Source: Tanypteryx hageni
Taxonomy: Eukaryota > Arthropoda > Insecta > Odonata > Petaluridae
Length of the DNA: 64,000 bases
Assembly: GCA_028673005.1 (NCBI GenBank)
Contig: CM054114.1
Coordinates: 20,988,880 to 21,052,879 of the forward strand
Direction: 5' to 3'
Part shown: positions 1 to 14,534 of the stretch, one piece after another
How positions within the stretch are numbered: position 1 is the first letter of the stretch
Layout: every line of letters starts with the position of its first letter
The notes under the pieces: generated by a model
The model's database searches: none
Told to the model about the DNA's origin: nothing
Seen by the model: only the letters and a program-made list of their open reading frames with translations
Position numbers and translations under genes: made by a program

Positions 1-1159
1 TCCATTCACTTCCTTTCATCTCCCATCAGTTCTTTCACCTCCCCTCACTTCATTTCACCACCCCTCACTTTCATTCACCTCCTCTCACTTCCTTTCACCT
101 CCCCTCACTATCTTTCACCTACCTTCACTTCCTTTCAACTTTCCTCACTTCCATTCACCTCCCCTCACTTCATTTCACCCCCCTCACTACCTTTCACCTC
201 CCCTCACTTCCTTTCACCTCCCCTTACTTCCTTTATCATCCCCTCATTTCCTTTCACCTCCCCTCACTTCCTTTCACCTCCCCTCACTTCCTTTCGCCAC
301 CCCTCATTTCCATTCACCTCCCCTCACTTCCTTTCACCACCCCTGACATCCTTTCTCCTCCCCTCAGTTCCTTTAACCTCCCCTCACTTCATTTCACTTT
401 CTCTCATTTCTTTTCACCTTCTTTCATTTCCTTTCACCACCCCTCTATTTCTTTCACATTCCCTCAGTTCCTTCACTTCCCCTCACTTTATTTCCCCACC
501 CCTCATTTTCTTTCATCTGTCCTCGCTTCAATTCAACTCCCCTCACTTCTTTTCACCTCCTTTCTCTTTCTTTCACCTCCACTTACTTCCTTTCACCTCC
601 ACTCACTTCCTTTGACCTCCACTCACTTCCTTTCACCTCTCCTTACTTTCTTTCACCTCCCCTCATTTCGTTTCACATTCTCTCACTTCCTTTTATCTCC
701 CCTTACTTCCTTTCACATTCCCTCACTTCTTTTCACCTCCCCTCACTTCCTTTAACATCCCCTCACTTCCTTTCACCCATCTCTTTTCCTTTCACCTCCC
801 CTTACTTCATTTTATCACCCCTCACTTCCTTTCAACTCCCCTCACTTCCTTTCAACTCCCCTCACTTCCTTTCACGTTCTCTCACTTCCATTCACCTCCC
901 CTAACTTCTTTTCACCTCCCCTCTCTTTCTTTCACCTTCCCTCACTTCCTGTCATATTCTCTCACTTCCTTTTACCTCCCCTTACTTCCTTTCACCTCCC
1001 CTCACTTCCTTTCACCTCCCCTCACTATCTATAACCTCCTGACACTTCCTTTCAACTCCATTCACTTCCTTTCACCTCCCCTCACTTTTTTTCACCTCCA
1101 CTCACTTCCTTTCACATTCTCTCACTTCCTTTTACCTCCCCCTACTTCCATTCACCTCC

Positions 1160-4100
1160 CCTCACTTCCTTTCACCTCCGCTCACTTTCTTTCACATTCC
1201 CTCACTTCCTTTCGCATTCTCTCTTCTTTTTTTTACCTCCCCTTACTTCCTTTCACCTCCCCTCATTATCTTTCACCTCCCTTCACTTCCTTTCAACTTT
1301 CCTCACTTCCATTCACCTTCCCTCACTTCCTTTCACCTTCCCTCACTTCCTTTCACCTCTCCTCACTTCCTTTTACCATTTCCTACTTCCTTTCACCTCC
1401 CCTTACTTCCTTTCACCTGCCCTCACTTCCTCTCACGTTTCCTCACTTTATTTCACCTCCATACACTTCCTTTCACCTCTCCTCACTTCCTTTCACCTCC
1501 CTTCACTTCCTTTCATCTCCCATCAGTACTTTTCACCTCCCCTCACTTCATTTCACCTCCCCTCACTTTCATTTACCTCCTCTCACTTCCTTTCACCTCC
1601 CCTCACTTCCTTTCACCTCCCCTCACTATCTTTCACCTCCCGTCTCTTTCTTTCACCTTTCCTCACTTCCATTCAATTCCCCTCACTTCATTTCACCTCC
1701 CCTCACTACCTTTCACTTCCCCTCACTTCCTATCACCTCCCCTTACTTCCTTTAACATCCCCTCAATTCCTTTCGCCTCCCCTTACTTCCTTTAACATCC
1801 CCTCATTTCCTTTCACCTCCCCTTACTTCCTTTCTTCTCCCCTCACTTCCTTTCGCCACCCCTCATTTCCATTCACCTCCCCTCACTTCATTTCACCACC
1901 CCTCACATCCTTTCTCCTCCCCTCATTTCCTTTCACCTCCCCTCACTTCATTTCACCTTCTCTCATTTCTTTTCACCACCCCTCATTTCCTTTCACCTCC
2001 CCTCTCTTTCTTTCACCTTCCCTCAGTTCCTTTACCTCCCCTCAATTTATTTCCCCACCCCTCACTTTCTTTCATCTCCCCTCGCTTCCTTTCACCTCCC
2101 CTCACTTCCTTTCACCTCCTTTCTCTTTCTTTCACCTCCCCTTACTTCCTTTCACCTCCACTCATTTCCTTTCACCTCCACTCACTTCCTTTCACCTCCC
2201 CTTACTTTCTTTCACCTCCCCTCACTTCCTTTCACATTCTCTCGCTTCCTTTTATCTCCCCTTACTTCCTTTCATATTCCCTCACTTCTTTTCACCTCCC
2301 CTCACTTCCTTTCACCTCCGCTCACTTCCTTTGATCTCCCCTCTCTTTCTTTCACCTCCCCTTACTTCCTTTCACCTCCTTTCACTTCCTTTCACCTCCC
2401 CTCACTTCCTTTAACATCCCCTCACTTCCTTTCACCCACCTCATTTCCTTTCACCTCCCCTCTCTTTCTTTCACCTACCCTCACTTCCTTTAACATTCTC
2501 TCCCTTCCATTCACCTCCCCTCACTTCCTTTCGCCTCCCCTCACTTCCTTTCATATTCCCTCACTTCTTTTCACCTCCCCTCACTTCCTTTCACCTCCGC
2601 TCACTTCCTTTGATCTCCCCTCTCCTTCTATCACGTCCCCTTACTTCCTTTCACCTCCTTTCACTTCCTTTCACCTCCCCTCACTTCCTTTCACCTCCCC
2701 TCTCTTTCTTTCACCTTCCCTCTCTTCCTGTCACATTCTCTCAATTCTTTTTACCTCCCCTTAATTCCTTTCACCTCCCCTCAATTCCTTTCACCTCCCC
2801 TCACTATCTTTAACCTCCTCACACTTCCTTTCACCTCCCCTCACTTCCATACACTTCCGCTCACTTCCTTTCACCTCTGCTCACTTTCTTTCACCTTCCC
2901 TCACTTCCTTTCGCATTCTCTCACTTTTTTTTACCTCCCCTTACTTCCTTTCACCTCCCCTGAATTCATTTCACCTCCCCTCATTTCCTTTAACCTCCCC
3001 TCACTTCTTTTCACCTCCCCTCACTTCCTTTCAACTCCAATCACTTCCTTTTACCTCCCCTCTCTTCCTTTCACCTCCCCTCTCTTCCTTTCACCTCCCC
3101 TCTCTTCATTTCACCTCCTCTCACTTTCTTTCATCTCCCCTCGCTTCCTTTCACCTCCCTTCACTTCCTTTCACCTCCCCTCACTTCCTTTCACCTCCCC
3201 TCACTTACTTTCACCTCCCCTTACTTCCTTTAACATCCCCTCACTTCCATTCACCTCCCCTCACGTCCTTTCGCCTCCCCTCACTTCCTTTTACGTCCCC
3301 TCACTTCCTTTTACCTCCCCTCACTTCCTTTCACGTTCTCTCACTTCCATTCACCTCCCCTCATTTCCTTTCACCTCCCCTCATTTCCTTTCACCTCATC
3401 TCACTTCCTTTCACCTCCCCTCACTTCCTTTCACCTCCCCTCACTATCTTTCAACTCCCTTCATTTCCTTTCACCTTTCCTCACTTCCATTCACCTCCCC
3501 TCACTTCATTTCACCACCCCTCATTACCTTTCACCTCCCCTCACTTCCTTTCAACTCCCCTTACTTCCTTTAACATCCCCTCAATTCCATTCACCTCCCC
3601 TTACTTCCTTTATCATCCCCTCATTTCCTTTCACCTCCCCTCACTTCCTTTCACCACCCCTCACTTCCTTTCGCCACCCTCATTTCCATTCACCTCCCCT
3701 CACTTCCTTTCACCACCCCTTGACATCCTTTCTCCTCCCCTCAGTTCCTTTCACCTCCCCACACTTCATTTCACCTTCTCTCATTTCTTTTCACCTCCTT
3801 TCATTTCCTTTCACCTCCCCTCTCTTTCTTTCACATCCCCTCAGTTCCTTCACCTCCCCTCACTTTATTTCCCCACCCCTCACTTTCTTTTATCTCCCCT
3901 CGCTTCCTTTCACTTCCCCTCACTTCCTTTCACCTCCTTTCTCTTTCTTTCACCTCCCCTTACTTCCTTTCACCTCCACTCAATTCCTTTCACCTCCACT
4001 CACTTCCTTTCACCTCTCCTTACTTTCTTTCACCTCCCCTCACTTCGTTTCACATTCTCTCACTTCCTTTTATCTCGCCTTACTTCCTTTCACATTCCCT

Positions 4101-6820
4101 CACTTCTTTTCACCTCCCCTCACTTCCTTTCACCTCCGCTCACTTCCTTTGATCTCCCCTCTCTTTCTTTCACCTTCCCTCACTTCCTTTCACATTCTCT
4201 CGCTTCCATTCACCTCCCCTCATTTCCTTTCGCCTCCCCTCACATCCTTTCACCTCCTCTCACTTCCTTTCGCCTCCCCTCTCTTTCTTTCACCTTCCCT
4301 CACTTCCTGTCACATTCTCTCACTTCCTTTCACCTCCCCTTACTTCATTTTATCACCCCTCACTTCCTTTCAACTCCCCTCACTTCCTTTCACCTCCCCT
4401 CACTTCCTTTCACGTTCTCTCACTTCCATTCACCTCCCCTCACTTCCTTTCACCTCCCTTCACTACCTTTCACCTCCCCTCACTTCCTTTCACCTCCGCT
4501 CACTTTCTTTCACATTCCCTCACTTCCTTTCGCATTCTCTCTTCTTTTTTTTACCTCCCCTTACTTCCTTTCACCTCCCCTCATTATCTTTCACCTCCCT
4601 TCACTTCCTTTCAACTTTCCTCACTTCCATTCACCTTCCCTCACTTCCTTTCACCTTCCCTCACTTCCTTTCACCTCTCCTCACTTCCTTTTACCATTTC
4701 CTACTTCCTTTCACCTCCCCTTACTTCCTTTCACCTGCCCTCACTTCCTCTCACGTTTCCTCACTTTATTTCACCTCCATACACTTCCTTTCACCTCTCC
4801 TCACTTCCTTTCACCTCCCTTCACTTCCTTTCATCTCCCATCAGTACTTTTCACCTCCCCTCACTTCATTTCACCTCCCCTCACTTTCATTTACCTCCTC
4901 TCACTTCCTTTCACCTCCCCTCACTTCCTTTCACCTCCCCTCACTATCTTTCACCTCCCGTCTCTTTCTTTCACCTTCACCTTTCCTCACTTCCATTCAA
5001 TTCCCCTCACTTCATTTCACCTCCCCTCACTACCTTTCACCTCCCCTCACTTCCTATCACCTCCCCTTACTTCCTTTAACATCCCCTCAATTCCTTTCGC
5101 CTCCCCTTACTTTCCTTTAACATCCCCTCATTTCCTTTCACCTCCCCTTACTTCCTTTCTTCTCCCCTCACTTCCTTTCGCCACCCCTCATTTCCATTCA
5201 CCTCCCCTCACTTCATTTCACCACCCCTCACATCCTTTCTCCTCCCCTCATTTCCTTTCACCTCCCCTCACTTCATTTCACCTTCTCTCATTTCTTTTCA
5301 CCACCCCTCATTTCCTTTCACCTCCCCTCTCTTTCTTTCACCTTCCCTCAGTTCCTTTACCTCCCCTCAATTTATTTCCCCACACCTCACTTTCTTTCAT
5401 CTCCCCTCGCTTCCTTTCACCTCCCCTCACTTCCTTTCACCTCCTTTCTCTTTCTTTCACCTCCCCTTACTTCCTTTCACCTCCACTCATTTCCTTTCAC
5501 CTCCACTCACTTCCTTTCACCTCCCCTTACTTTCTTTAACCTCCCCTCACTTCCTTTCACATTCTCTCGCTTCCTTTTATCTCCCCTTACTTCCTTTCAT
5601 ATTCCCTCACTTCTTTTCACCTCCCCTCACTTCCTTTCACCTCCGCTCACTTCCTTTGATCTCCCCTCTCTTTCTTTCACCTCCCCTTACTTCCTTTCAC
5701 CTCCTTTCACTTCCTTTCACCTCCCCTCACTTCCTTTAACATCCCCTCACTTCCTTTCACCCACCTCATTTCCTTTCACCTCCCCCTCTCTTTCTTTCAC
5801 CTACCCTCACTTCCTTTAACATTCTCTCCCTCCATTCACCTCCCCTCACTTCCTTTCGCCTCCCCTCACTTCCTTTCATATTCCCTCACTTCTTTTCACC
5901 TCCCCTCACTTCCTTTCACCTCCGCTCACTTCCTTTGATCTCCCCTCTCCTTCTATCACGTCCCCTTACTTCCTTTCACCTCCTTTCACTTCCTTTCACC
6001 TCCCCTCACTTCCTTTCACCTCCCCTCTCTTTCTTTCACCTTCCCTCTCTTCCTGTCACATTCTCTCAATTCTTTTTTACCTCCCCTTACTTCCTTTCAC
6101 CTCCCCTCAATTCCTTTCACCTCCCCTCACTATCTTTAACCTCCTCACACTTCCTTTCACCTCCCCTCACTTCCATACACTTCCGCTCACTTCCTTTCAC
6201 CTCTGCTCACTTTCTTTCACCTTCCCTCACTTCCTTTCGCATTCTCTCACTTTTTTTACCTCCCCTTACTTCCTTTCACCTCCCCTGAATTCATTTCACC
6301 TTCCCCTCATTTCCTTTAACCTCCCCTCACTTCTTTTCACCTCCCCTCACTCCTTTCAACTCCAATCACTTCCTTTTACCTCCCCTCTCTTCCTTTCACC
6401 TCCCCTCTCTTCCTTTCACCTCCCCTCTCTTCATTTCACCTCCTCTCACTTTCTTTCATCTCCCCTCGCTTCCTTTCACCTCCCTTCACTTCCTTTCACC
6501 TCCCCTCACTTCCTTTCACCTCCCCTCACTTACTTTCACCTCCCCTTACTTCCTTTAACATCCCCTCACTTCCATTCACCTCCCCTCACGTCCTATCGCC
6601 TCCCCTCACTTCCTTTTACGTCCCCTCACTTCCTTTTACCTCCCCTCACTTCCTTTCACGTTCTCTCACTTCCATTCACCTCCCCTCATTTCCTTTCACC
6701 TCCCCTCAATTTCCTTTCACCTCATCTCACTTCCTTTCACCTCCCCTCACTTCCTTTCACCTCCCCTCACTATTTTTCACCTCCCTTCACTTCCTTTCAC
6801 CTTTCCTCACTTCCATTCAC
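1160..6820. repeat. Higher-order duplication inside the array (about 3.3-kb offset)
   Basis: About 1160-3495 recurs at about 4478-6820. Landmark strings lie 3318-3325 bp apart: the CGCATTCTCTCTTC run at 1213 and 4531, the ATACACTTCC variant at 1461 and 4779, and the TTTGATCTCCCCTCTCC variant near 2609 and 5934. The adjoining block at about 3505-4480 recurs at about 7123-8100 with a 3618-bp offset and a short deletion near 7770. Boundaries are approximate because every unit resembles every other. Confidence 0.75.
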
Positions 6821-8229
6821 CTTCCTCACTTCCTTTCACCTTCCCCCTCACTTCCTTTCACCTCTCCTCACTTCCTTTTACCAACTCCTACTACCTTTCA
6901 CGTCCCCTCACTTCCTTTCAACTCCCCTCACTTCCTCTCACGTTTCCTCACTTCCTTTTACCTCCCCTCACTTTCTTTCACCTCTTCTCAATTCTATTTA
7001 CATTCCCTCACTTCTCCTCACCTTCCATTGCTCCCCCTCACCACCCATCACCTCTCCTCACTTCCTTTCATCTCCCATCAGTTCTTTTCACCTCCCCTCA
7101 CTTCATTTCACCACCCCTCACTTTCATTCACCACCCCTCATTACCTTTCACCTCCCCTCACTTCCTTTCAACTCCCCTTACTTCCTTTAACATCCCCTCA
7201 ATTCCATTCACCTCCCATTACTTCCTTTATCATCCCCCTCATTTCCTTTCACCTCCCCTCACTTCCTTTCACCACCCCTCACTTCCTTTCGCCACCCTCA
7301 TTTCCATTCACCTCCCCTCACTTCCTTTCACCACCCCTTGACATCCTTTCTCCTCCCCTCAGTTCCTTTCACCTCCCCACACTTCATTTCACCTTCTCTC
7401 ATTTCTTTTCACCTCCTTTCATTTCCTTTCACCTCCCCTCTCTTTCTTTCACATCCCCTCAGTTCCTTCACCTCCCCCTCACTTTATTTCCCCACCCCTC
7501 ACTTTCTTTTATCTCCCCTCGCTTCCTTTCACTTCCCCTCACTTCCTTTCACCTACTTTCTCTTTCTTTCACCTCCCCTTACTTCCTTTCACCTCCACTC
7601 AATTCCTTTCACCTCCACTCACTTCCTTTCACCTCTCCTTACTTTCTTTCACCTCCCCTCACTTCGTTTCACATTCTCTCACTTCCTTTTATCTCGCCTT
7701 ACTTCCTTTCACATTCCCTCACTTCTTTTCACCTCCCCTCACTTCCTTTCACCTCCGCTCACTTCCTTTGATTTTCACCTTCCCTCACTTCCTTTCACAT
7801 TCTCTCGCTTCCATTCACCTCCCCTCATTTCCTTTCGCCTCCCCTCACATCCTTTCACCTCCTCTCACTTCCTTTCGCCTCCCCTCTCTTTCTTTCACCT
7901 TCCCTCACTTCCTGTCACATTCTCTCACTTCCTTTCACCTCCCCTTACTTCATTTTATCACCCCTCACTTCCTTTCAACTCCCCTCACTTCCTTTCACCT
8001 CCCCTCACTTCCTTTCACGTTCTCTCACTTCCATTCACCTCCCCTCACTTCCTTTCACCTCCCTTCACTACCTTTCACCTCCCCTCACTTCCTTTCAACT
8101 CCCCTTACTTCCTTTAACATCCCCTCAATTCCTTTCACCTCCCCTTACTTCCTTTATCATCCCCTCATTTCCTTTCACCTCCCGTCACTTCCTTTCACAT
8201 TCCCTCACTTCCTTTCGCCACCCTCATTT

Positions 8230-11200
8230 CCATTCACCTCCCCTCACTTCCTTTCACCACCCCTGACATCCTTTCTCCTCCCCTCACTTCCTTTCACCCC
8301 CCCTCACTTTTTTTCACCTCCTCTCATTTCTTTTCACCTCCTTTCATTTCCTTTCACCTCCCCTCTCTTTCTTTCACATTCCCTCAGTTTCTTCACCTAC
8401 CCTCACTTTATTTCCCCACCCCTCACTTTCTTTCATCTCCCCTCGCTTCCTTTCACCTCCCCTCACTTCCTTTCACCTCCTTTCTCTTTCTTTCACCTCC
8501 CCTTTTTTCCTTTCACCTCCACTCACTTCCTTTCACCTCCACTCACTTCCTTTCACCTCTCCTTACTTTCTTTCACCTCCCCTCACTTCGTTTCACATTC
8601 TCTCACTTCCTTTTATCTCCCCTTACTTCCTTTCACATTCCCTCACTTCTTTTCACCTCCCCTCACTTCCTTTCACCTCCGCTCACTTCCTTTGATCTCC
8701 CCTCTCTTTCTTTCACCTTCCCTCACTTCTTTTCACATTCTCTCGCTTCCATTCACCTCCCCTTATTTCCTTTCGCCTCCCCTCACATCCTTTCACCTCC
8801 TCTCACTTCCTTTCACCTCCCTCTCTTTCTTTCACCTTCCCTCACTTCCTGTCACATTCTCTCACATCCTTTCACCTCCCCTTACTTCATTTTATCACCC
8901 CTCACTTCCTTTCAACTCCCCTCACTTCCTTTCACCTCCCCTCACTTCCTTTCACGTTCTCTCACTTCCATTCACCTCCCCTCACTTCCTTTCACCTCCC
9001 TTCACTATCTTTCACCTCCCCTCACTTTTTTTCACCTCCTCTCACTACCTTTCACCTCCCCTCACTTCCTTTCACCTCCCCTTACTTCCATTCACCTCCC
9101 CTCACTTCCTTTCACCTCCCCTCACTTTTTTTCACCTCCTCTCACTTCCTTTCGCATTCTCTCTTTTTTTTTACCTCCCCTTACTTCCTTTCACCTCCCT
9201 TCACAATCTTTCACCTCCCCTCACTTCCTTTCAACTTTCCTCACTTCCATTCACCTTCCCTCACTTCCTTTCACATCTCCTCACTTCCTTTTACCAACTC
9301 GTACTACCTTTCACCTCCCCTCACTTCCTTTCAACTCCCCTCACTTCCTCTCACGTTTCCTCACTTCCTTTTACCTCCCCTCACTTTCTTTCACCTCTTC
9401 TCAATTCTATTTACATTCCCTCACTTTTCCTCACTTCCTTTCAACACCACTCACTTTTTTCACCTCCCTACACTTCCTTTTACCTCTACTCACTTCCTTT
9501 CACCTCTCCTCACTTCCTTTCACCTCCCTTCACTTCCTTTCATCTCCCATCAGTTCTTTCACCTCCCCTCACTTCATTTCACCACCCCTCACTTTCATTC
9601 ACCTCCTCTCACTTCCTTTCACCTCCCCTCACTATCTTTCACCTACCTTCACTTCCTTTCAACTTTCCTCACTTCCATTCACCTCCCCCTCACTTCATTT
9701 CACCACCCCTCACTACCTTTCACCTCCCCTCACTTCCTTTCACCTCCCCTTACTTCCTTTATCATCCCCTCATTTCCTTTCACCTCCCCTCACTTCCTTT
9801 CACCTCCCCTCACTTCCTTTCGCCACCCTCATTTCCATTCACCTCCCCTCACTTCCTTTCACCACCCCTGACATCCTTTCTCCTCCCCTCACTTCCTTTC
9901 ACCCCCCCTCACTTTTTTTCACCTCCTCTCATTTCTTTTCACCTCCTTTCATTTCCTTTCACCTCCCCTCTCTTTCTTTCACATTCCCTCAGTTTCTTCA
10001 CCTCCCCTCACTTTATTTCCCCACCCCTCACTTTCTTTCATCTCCCCTCGCTTCCTTTCACCTCCCCCTCACTTCCTTTCACCTCCTTTCTCTTTCTTTC
10101 ACCTCCCCTTTTTTCCTTTCACCTCCACTCACTTCCTTTCACCTCCACTCACTTCCTTTCACCTCTCCTTACTTTCTTTCACCTCCCCTCACTTCGTTTC
10201 ACATTCTCTCACTTCCTTTTATCTCCCCTTACTTCCTTTCACATTCCCTCACTTCTTTTCACCTCCCCTCACTTCCTTTCACCTCCGCTCACTTCCTTTG
10301 ATCTCCCCTCTCTTTCTTTCACCTTCCCTCACTTCTTTTCACATTCTCTCGCTTCCATTCACCTCCCCTTATTTCCTTTCGCCTCCCCTCACATCCTTTC
10401 ACCTCCTCTCACTTCCTTTCACCTCCCCTCTCTTTCTTTCACCTTCCCTCACTTCCTGTCACATTCTCTCACATCCTTTCACCTCCCCTTACTTCATTTT
10501 ATCACCCCTCACTTCCTTTCAACTCCCCTCACTTCCTTTCACCTCCCCTCACTTCCTTTCACGTTCTCTCACTTCCATTCACCTCCCCTCACTTCCTTTC
10601 ACCTCCCTTCACTATCTTTCACCTCCCCTCACTTTTTTTCACCTCCTCTCACTACCTTTCACCTCCCCTCACTTGCTTTCACCTCCCCTTACTTCCATTC
10701 ACCTCCCCTCACTTCCTTTCACCTCCCCTCACTTTTTTTCACCTCCTCTCACTTCCTTTCGCATTCTCTCTTTTTTTTTTACCTCCCCTTACTTCCTTTC
10801 ACCTCCCTTCACAATCTTTCACCTCCCTTCACTTCCTTTCAACTTTCCTCACTTCCATTCACCTTCCCTCACTTCCTTTCACATCTCCTCACTTCCTTTT
10901 ACCAACTCGTACTACCTTTCACCTCCCCTCACTTCCTTTCAACTCCCCTCACTTCCTCTCACGTTTCCTCACTTCCTTTTACCTCCCCTCACTTTCTTTC
11001 ACCTCTTCTCAATTCTATTTACATTCCCTCACTTTTCCTCACTTCCTTTCAACACCACTCACTTTTTTTCACCTCCCTACACTTCCTTTTACCTCTACTC
11101 ACTTCCTTTCACCTCTCCTCACTTCCTTTCACCTCCCTTCACTTCCTTTCATCTCCCATCAGTTCTTTCACCTCCCCTCACTTCATTTCACCACCCCTCA

Positions 11201-11440
11201 CTTTCATTCACCTCCTCTCACTTCCTTTCACCTCCCCTCACTATCTTTCACCTACCTTCACTTCCTTTCAACTTTCCTCACTTCCATTCACCTCCCCTCA
11301 CTTCATTTCACCACCCCCTCACTACCTTTCACCTCCCCTCACTTCCTTTCACCTCCCCTTACTTCCTTTATCATCCCCTCATTTCCTTTCACCTCCCCTC
11401 ACTTCCTTTCACCTCCCCTCACTTCCTTTCGCCACCCCTC
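8230..11440. repeat. Higher-order tandem duplication, about 1.6-kb unit, two copies
   Basis: The copies are roughly 8230-9835 and 9836-11440. The TTTGATCTCC variant lies at 8691 and 10297 (1606 bp apart). The CCCTGACATCC variant lies at 8265, 9870 and 11480 (1605 and 1610 bp apart), so the junction motif appears three times. The order of variant units is the same in both copies. Confidence 0.8.
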
Positions 11441-14400
11441 ATTTCCATTCACCTCCCCTCACTTCCTTTCACCACTCCTGACATCCTTTCTCCTCCCCTC
11501 AGTTCCTTTCACCTCCCCTCACTTCATTTCACTTTCTCTCATTTCTTTTCTCCTTCTTTCATTTCCTTTCACCTCCCCTCTCTTTCCTTCACATTCCCTC
11601 AGTTCCTTCACCTCCCCTCACTTTATTTCCCCACCCCTCATTTTCTTTCATCTCTCCTCGCTTCATTTCACCTCCCCTCACTTCTTTTCACCTCCTTTCT
11701 CTTTTTTTCACCTCCCCTTACTTCCTTTCACCTCCACTCACTTCCTTTCAACTCCACTCACTTCCATTCACCTCCCCTTACTTTCTTTCACCTCCCCTCA
11801 CTTCGTTTTACATTCTCTCACTTCCTTTTATCTCCCCTTGCTTCCTTTCACATTCCCTCACTTCTTTTCACCTCCCCTCACTTCCTTTCACCTCCGCTCA
11901 CTTCCCTTGATCTCCCCTCTCTTTCTTTCACCTCCCCTCACTTCCTTTAACATCCCCTCACTTCCTTTCACCCACCTCATTTCCTTTCAACTCCCCTCTC
12001 TTTCTTTCACCTTCCCTCACTTCCTTTCACATTCTCTCGCTTCCATTCACCTCCCCTCACTTCCTTTCACCTCCCCTCACATCCTTTCACCTCCTCTCAC
12101 TTCCTTTCACTTCCCCTCTCTTTCTTTCACCTTCCCTCACTTCCTGTCACGTTCTCTCCCTTCCATTCACCTCCCCTCACTTCCTTTCGCCTCCCCTCAC
12201 TTCCTTTCATCTCCCCTCGCTTCCTTTCACCTCCCCCACTTCCTTTCACCTCCTTTCTCTTTCTTTCACCTCCCCTTACTACATTTCACCTCCACTCACT
12301 TCCTTTCACCTCCACTCACTTCCTTTCACCTCCCCTTACTTTCTTTCACCTCCCCTCACTTCCTTTCACATTCTCTCACTTCCTTTTATCTCCCCTTACT
12401 TCCTTTCATATTCCCTCACTTCTTTTCACCTCCCCTCACTTCCTTTCACCTCCGCTCACTTCCTTTGATCTCCCCTCTCCTTCTATCACGTCCCCTTACT
12501 TCCTTTCACCTCCTTTCACTTCCTTTCACCTCCCCTCACTTCCTTTAACATCCCCTCACTTCCTTTCACCCACCTCATTTCCTTTCACCTCCCCTCTCTT
12601 TCTTTCACCTCCCCTCACTTCCTTTCACGTTCTCTCACTTCCGTTCACCTCCCCTCACTTCCTTTCACCTCCCCTCTCTTTCTTTCACCTTCCCTCTCTT
12701 CCTGTCACATTCTCTCAATTCTTTTTACCTCCCCTTACTTCCTTTCACCTCTTCTCACTTCCTTTCACCTCCCCTCACTATCTTTAACCTCCTCACACTT
12801 CCTTTCTGCTCCCCTCACTTCCATACACCTCCGCTCACTTCCTTTCACCTCCGCTCACTTTCTTTCACCTTCCCTCACTTCCTTTCGCATTCTCTCACTT
12901 TTTTTTTACCTCCCCTTACTTCCTTTCACCTCCCCTGAATTCATTTCACCTCCCCTCATTTCCTTTCACCTCCCCTCACTTCTTTTCACCTCCCCTCACT
13001 TCCTTCCAACTCCAATCACTTCCTTTCACCTCCCCTCTCTTCCTTTCACCTCCCCTCTCTTCCTTTCACCTCCCCTCTCTTAATTTCACCTCCTCTCACT
13101 TTCTTTCATCTCCCCTCGCTTCCTTTCACCTCCCTTCACTTCCTTTCACCTCCCCTCACTTCCTTTCTCCTCCCCTCACTTACTTTCACCTCCCCTTACT
13201 TCCTTTAACATCCCCTCACTTACATTCACCTCCCCTCACGTCCTTTCGCCTCCCCTCACTTCCTTTTACCTCCCCTCACTTCCTTTTACCTCCCCTCACT
13301 TCCTTTCACGTTCTCTCACTTCCATTCACCTCCCCTCATTTCCTTTCACCTCCCCTCATTTCCTTTCATCTCATCTCACTTCCTTTCACCTCCCCTCACT
13401 TCCTTTCACCTCCCCTCACTATTTTTCACCTCCCTTCACTTCCTTTCACCTTTCCTCACTTCCATTCACCTTCCTCACTTCCTTTCACCTTCCCTCACTT
13501 CTTTTCACCTCCCCTCACTTCATTTCACCACCCCTCACTTTCATTCACCTCCTCTCACTTCCTTTCACCTCCCCTCACTATCTTTCAACTCCCTTCACTT
13601 CCTTTCACCTTTCCTCACTTCCATTCACCTCCCCACACTTCATTTCACCACCCCTCACTACCTTTCACCTCCCCTCACTTCCTTTCAACTCCCCTTACTT
13701 CCTTTAACATCCCCTCAATTCCTTTCACCTCCCCTTACTTCCTTTATCATCCCCTCATTTCCTTTCACCTCCCCTCACTTCCTTTCACCTCCCCTCACTT
13801 CCTTTCGCCACCCTCATTTCCATTCACCTCCCCTCACTTCCTTTTACCACCCCTGACATCCTTTCTCCTCCCCTCAGTTCCTTTCACCTCCCCACACTTC
13901 ATTTCACCTTCTCTCATTTCTTTTCACCTCCTTTCATTTCCTTTCACCTCCCCTCTCTTTCTTTCACATTCCCTCAGTTCCTTCACCTCCCCTCACTTTA
14001 TTTCCCCACCCCTCACTTTCTTTCATCTCCCCTCGCTTCCTTTCATCTCCCCTCACTTCCTTTCACCTCCTTTCTCTTTCTTTCACCTCCCCTTACTTCC
14101 TTTCACACCCACTCACTTCCTTTCACCTCCACTCACTTCCTTTCACCTCCCCTTACTTTCTTTCACCTCCCCTCACTTCATTTCACATTCTCTCACTTCC
14201 TTTTATCTCCCCTTACTTCCTTTCACATTCCCTCACTTCTTTTCACCTCCCCTCACTTACTTTCACCTCCGCTCACTTCCTTTGATCTCCCCTCTCTTTC
14301 TTTCACCTTCCCTCACTTCCTTTCACATTCTCTCGCTTCCATTCACCTCCCCTCATTTCCTTTCGCCTCCCCTAACATCCTTTCACCTCCTCTCACTTCC

Positions 14401-14534
14401 TTTCACCTCCCCTCTCTTTCATTCACCTTCCCTCACTTCCTGTCACATTCTCTCACTTCCTTTCACCTCCCCTTACTTCATTTTATCACCCCTCACTTCC
14501 TTTCAACTCCCCTCACTTCCTTTCACCTCCCCTC

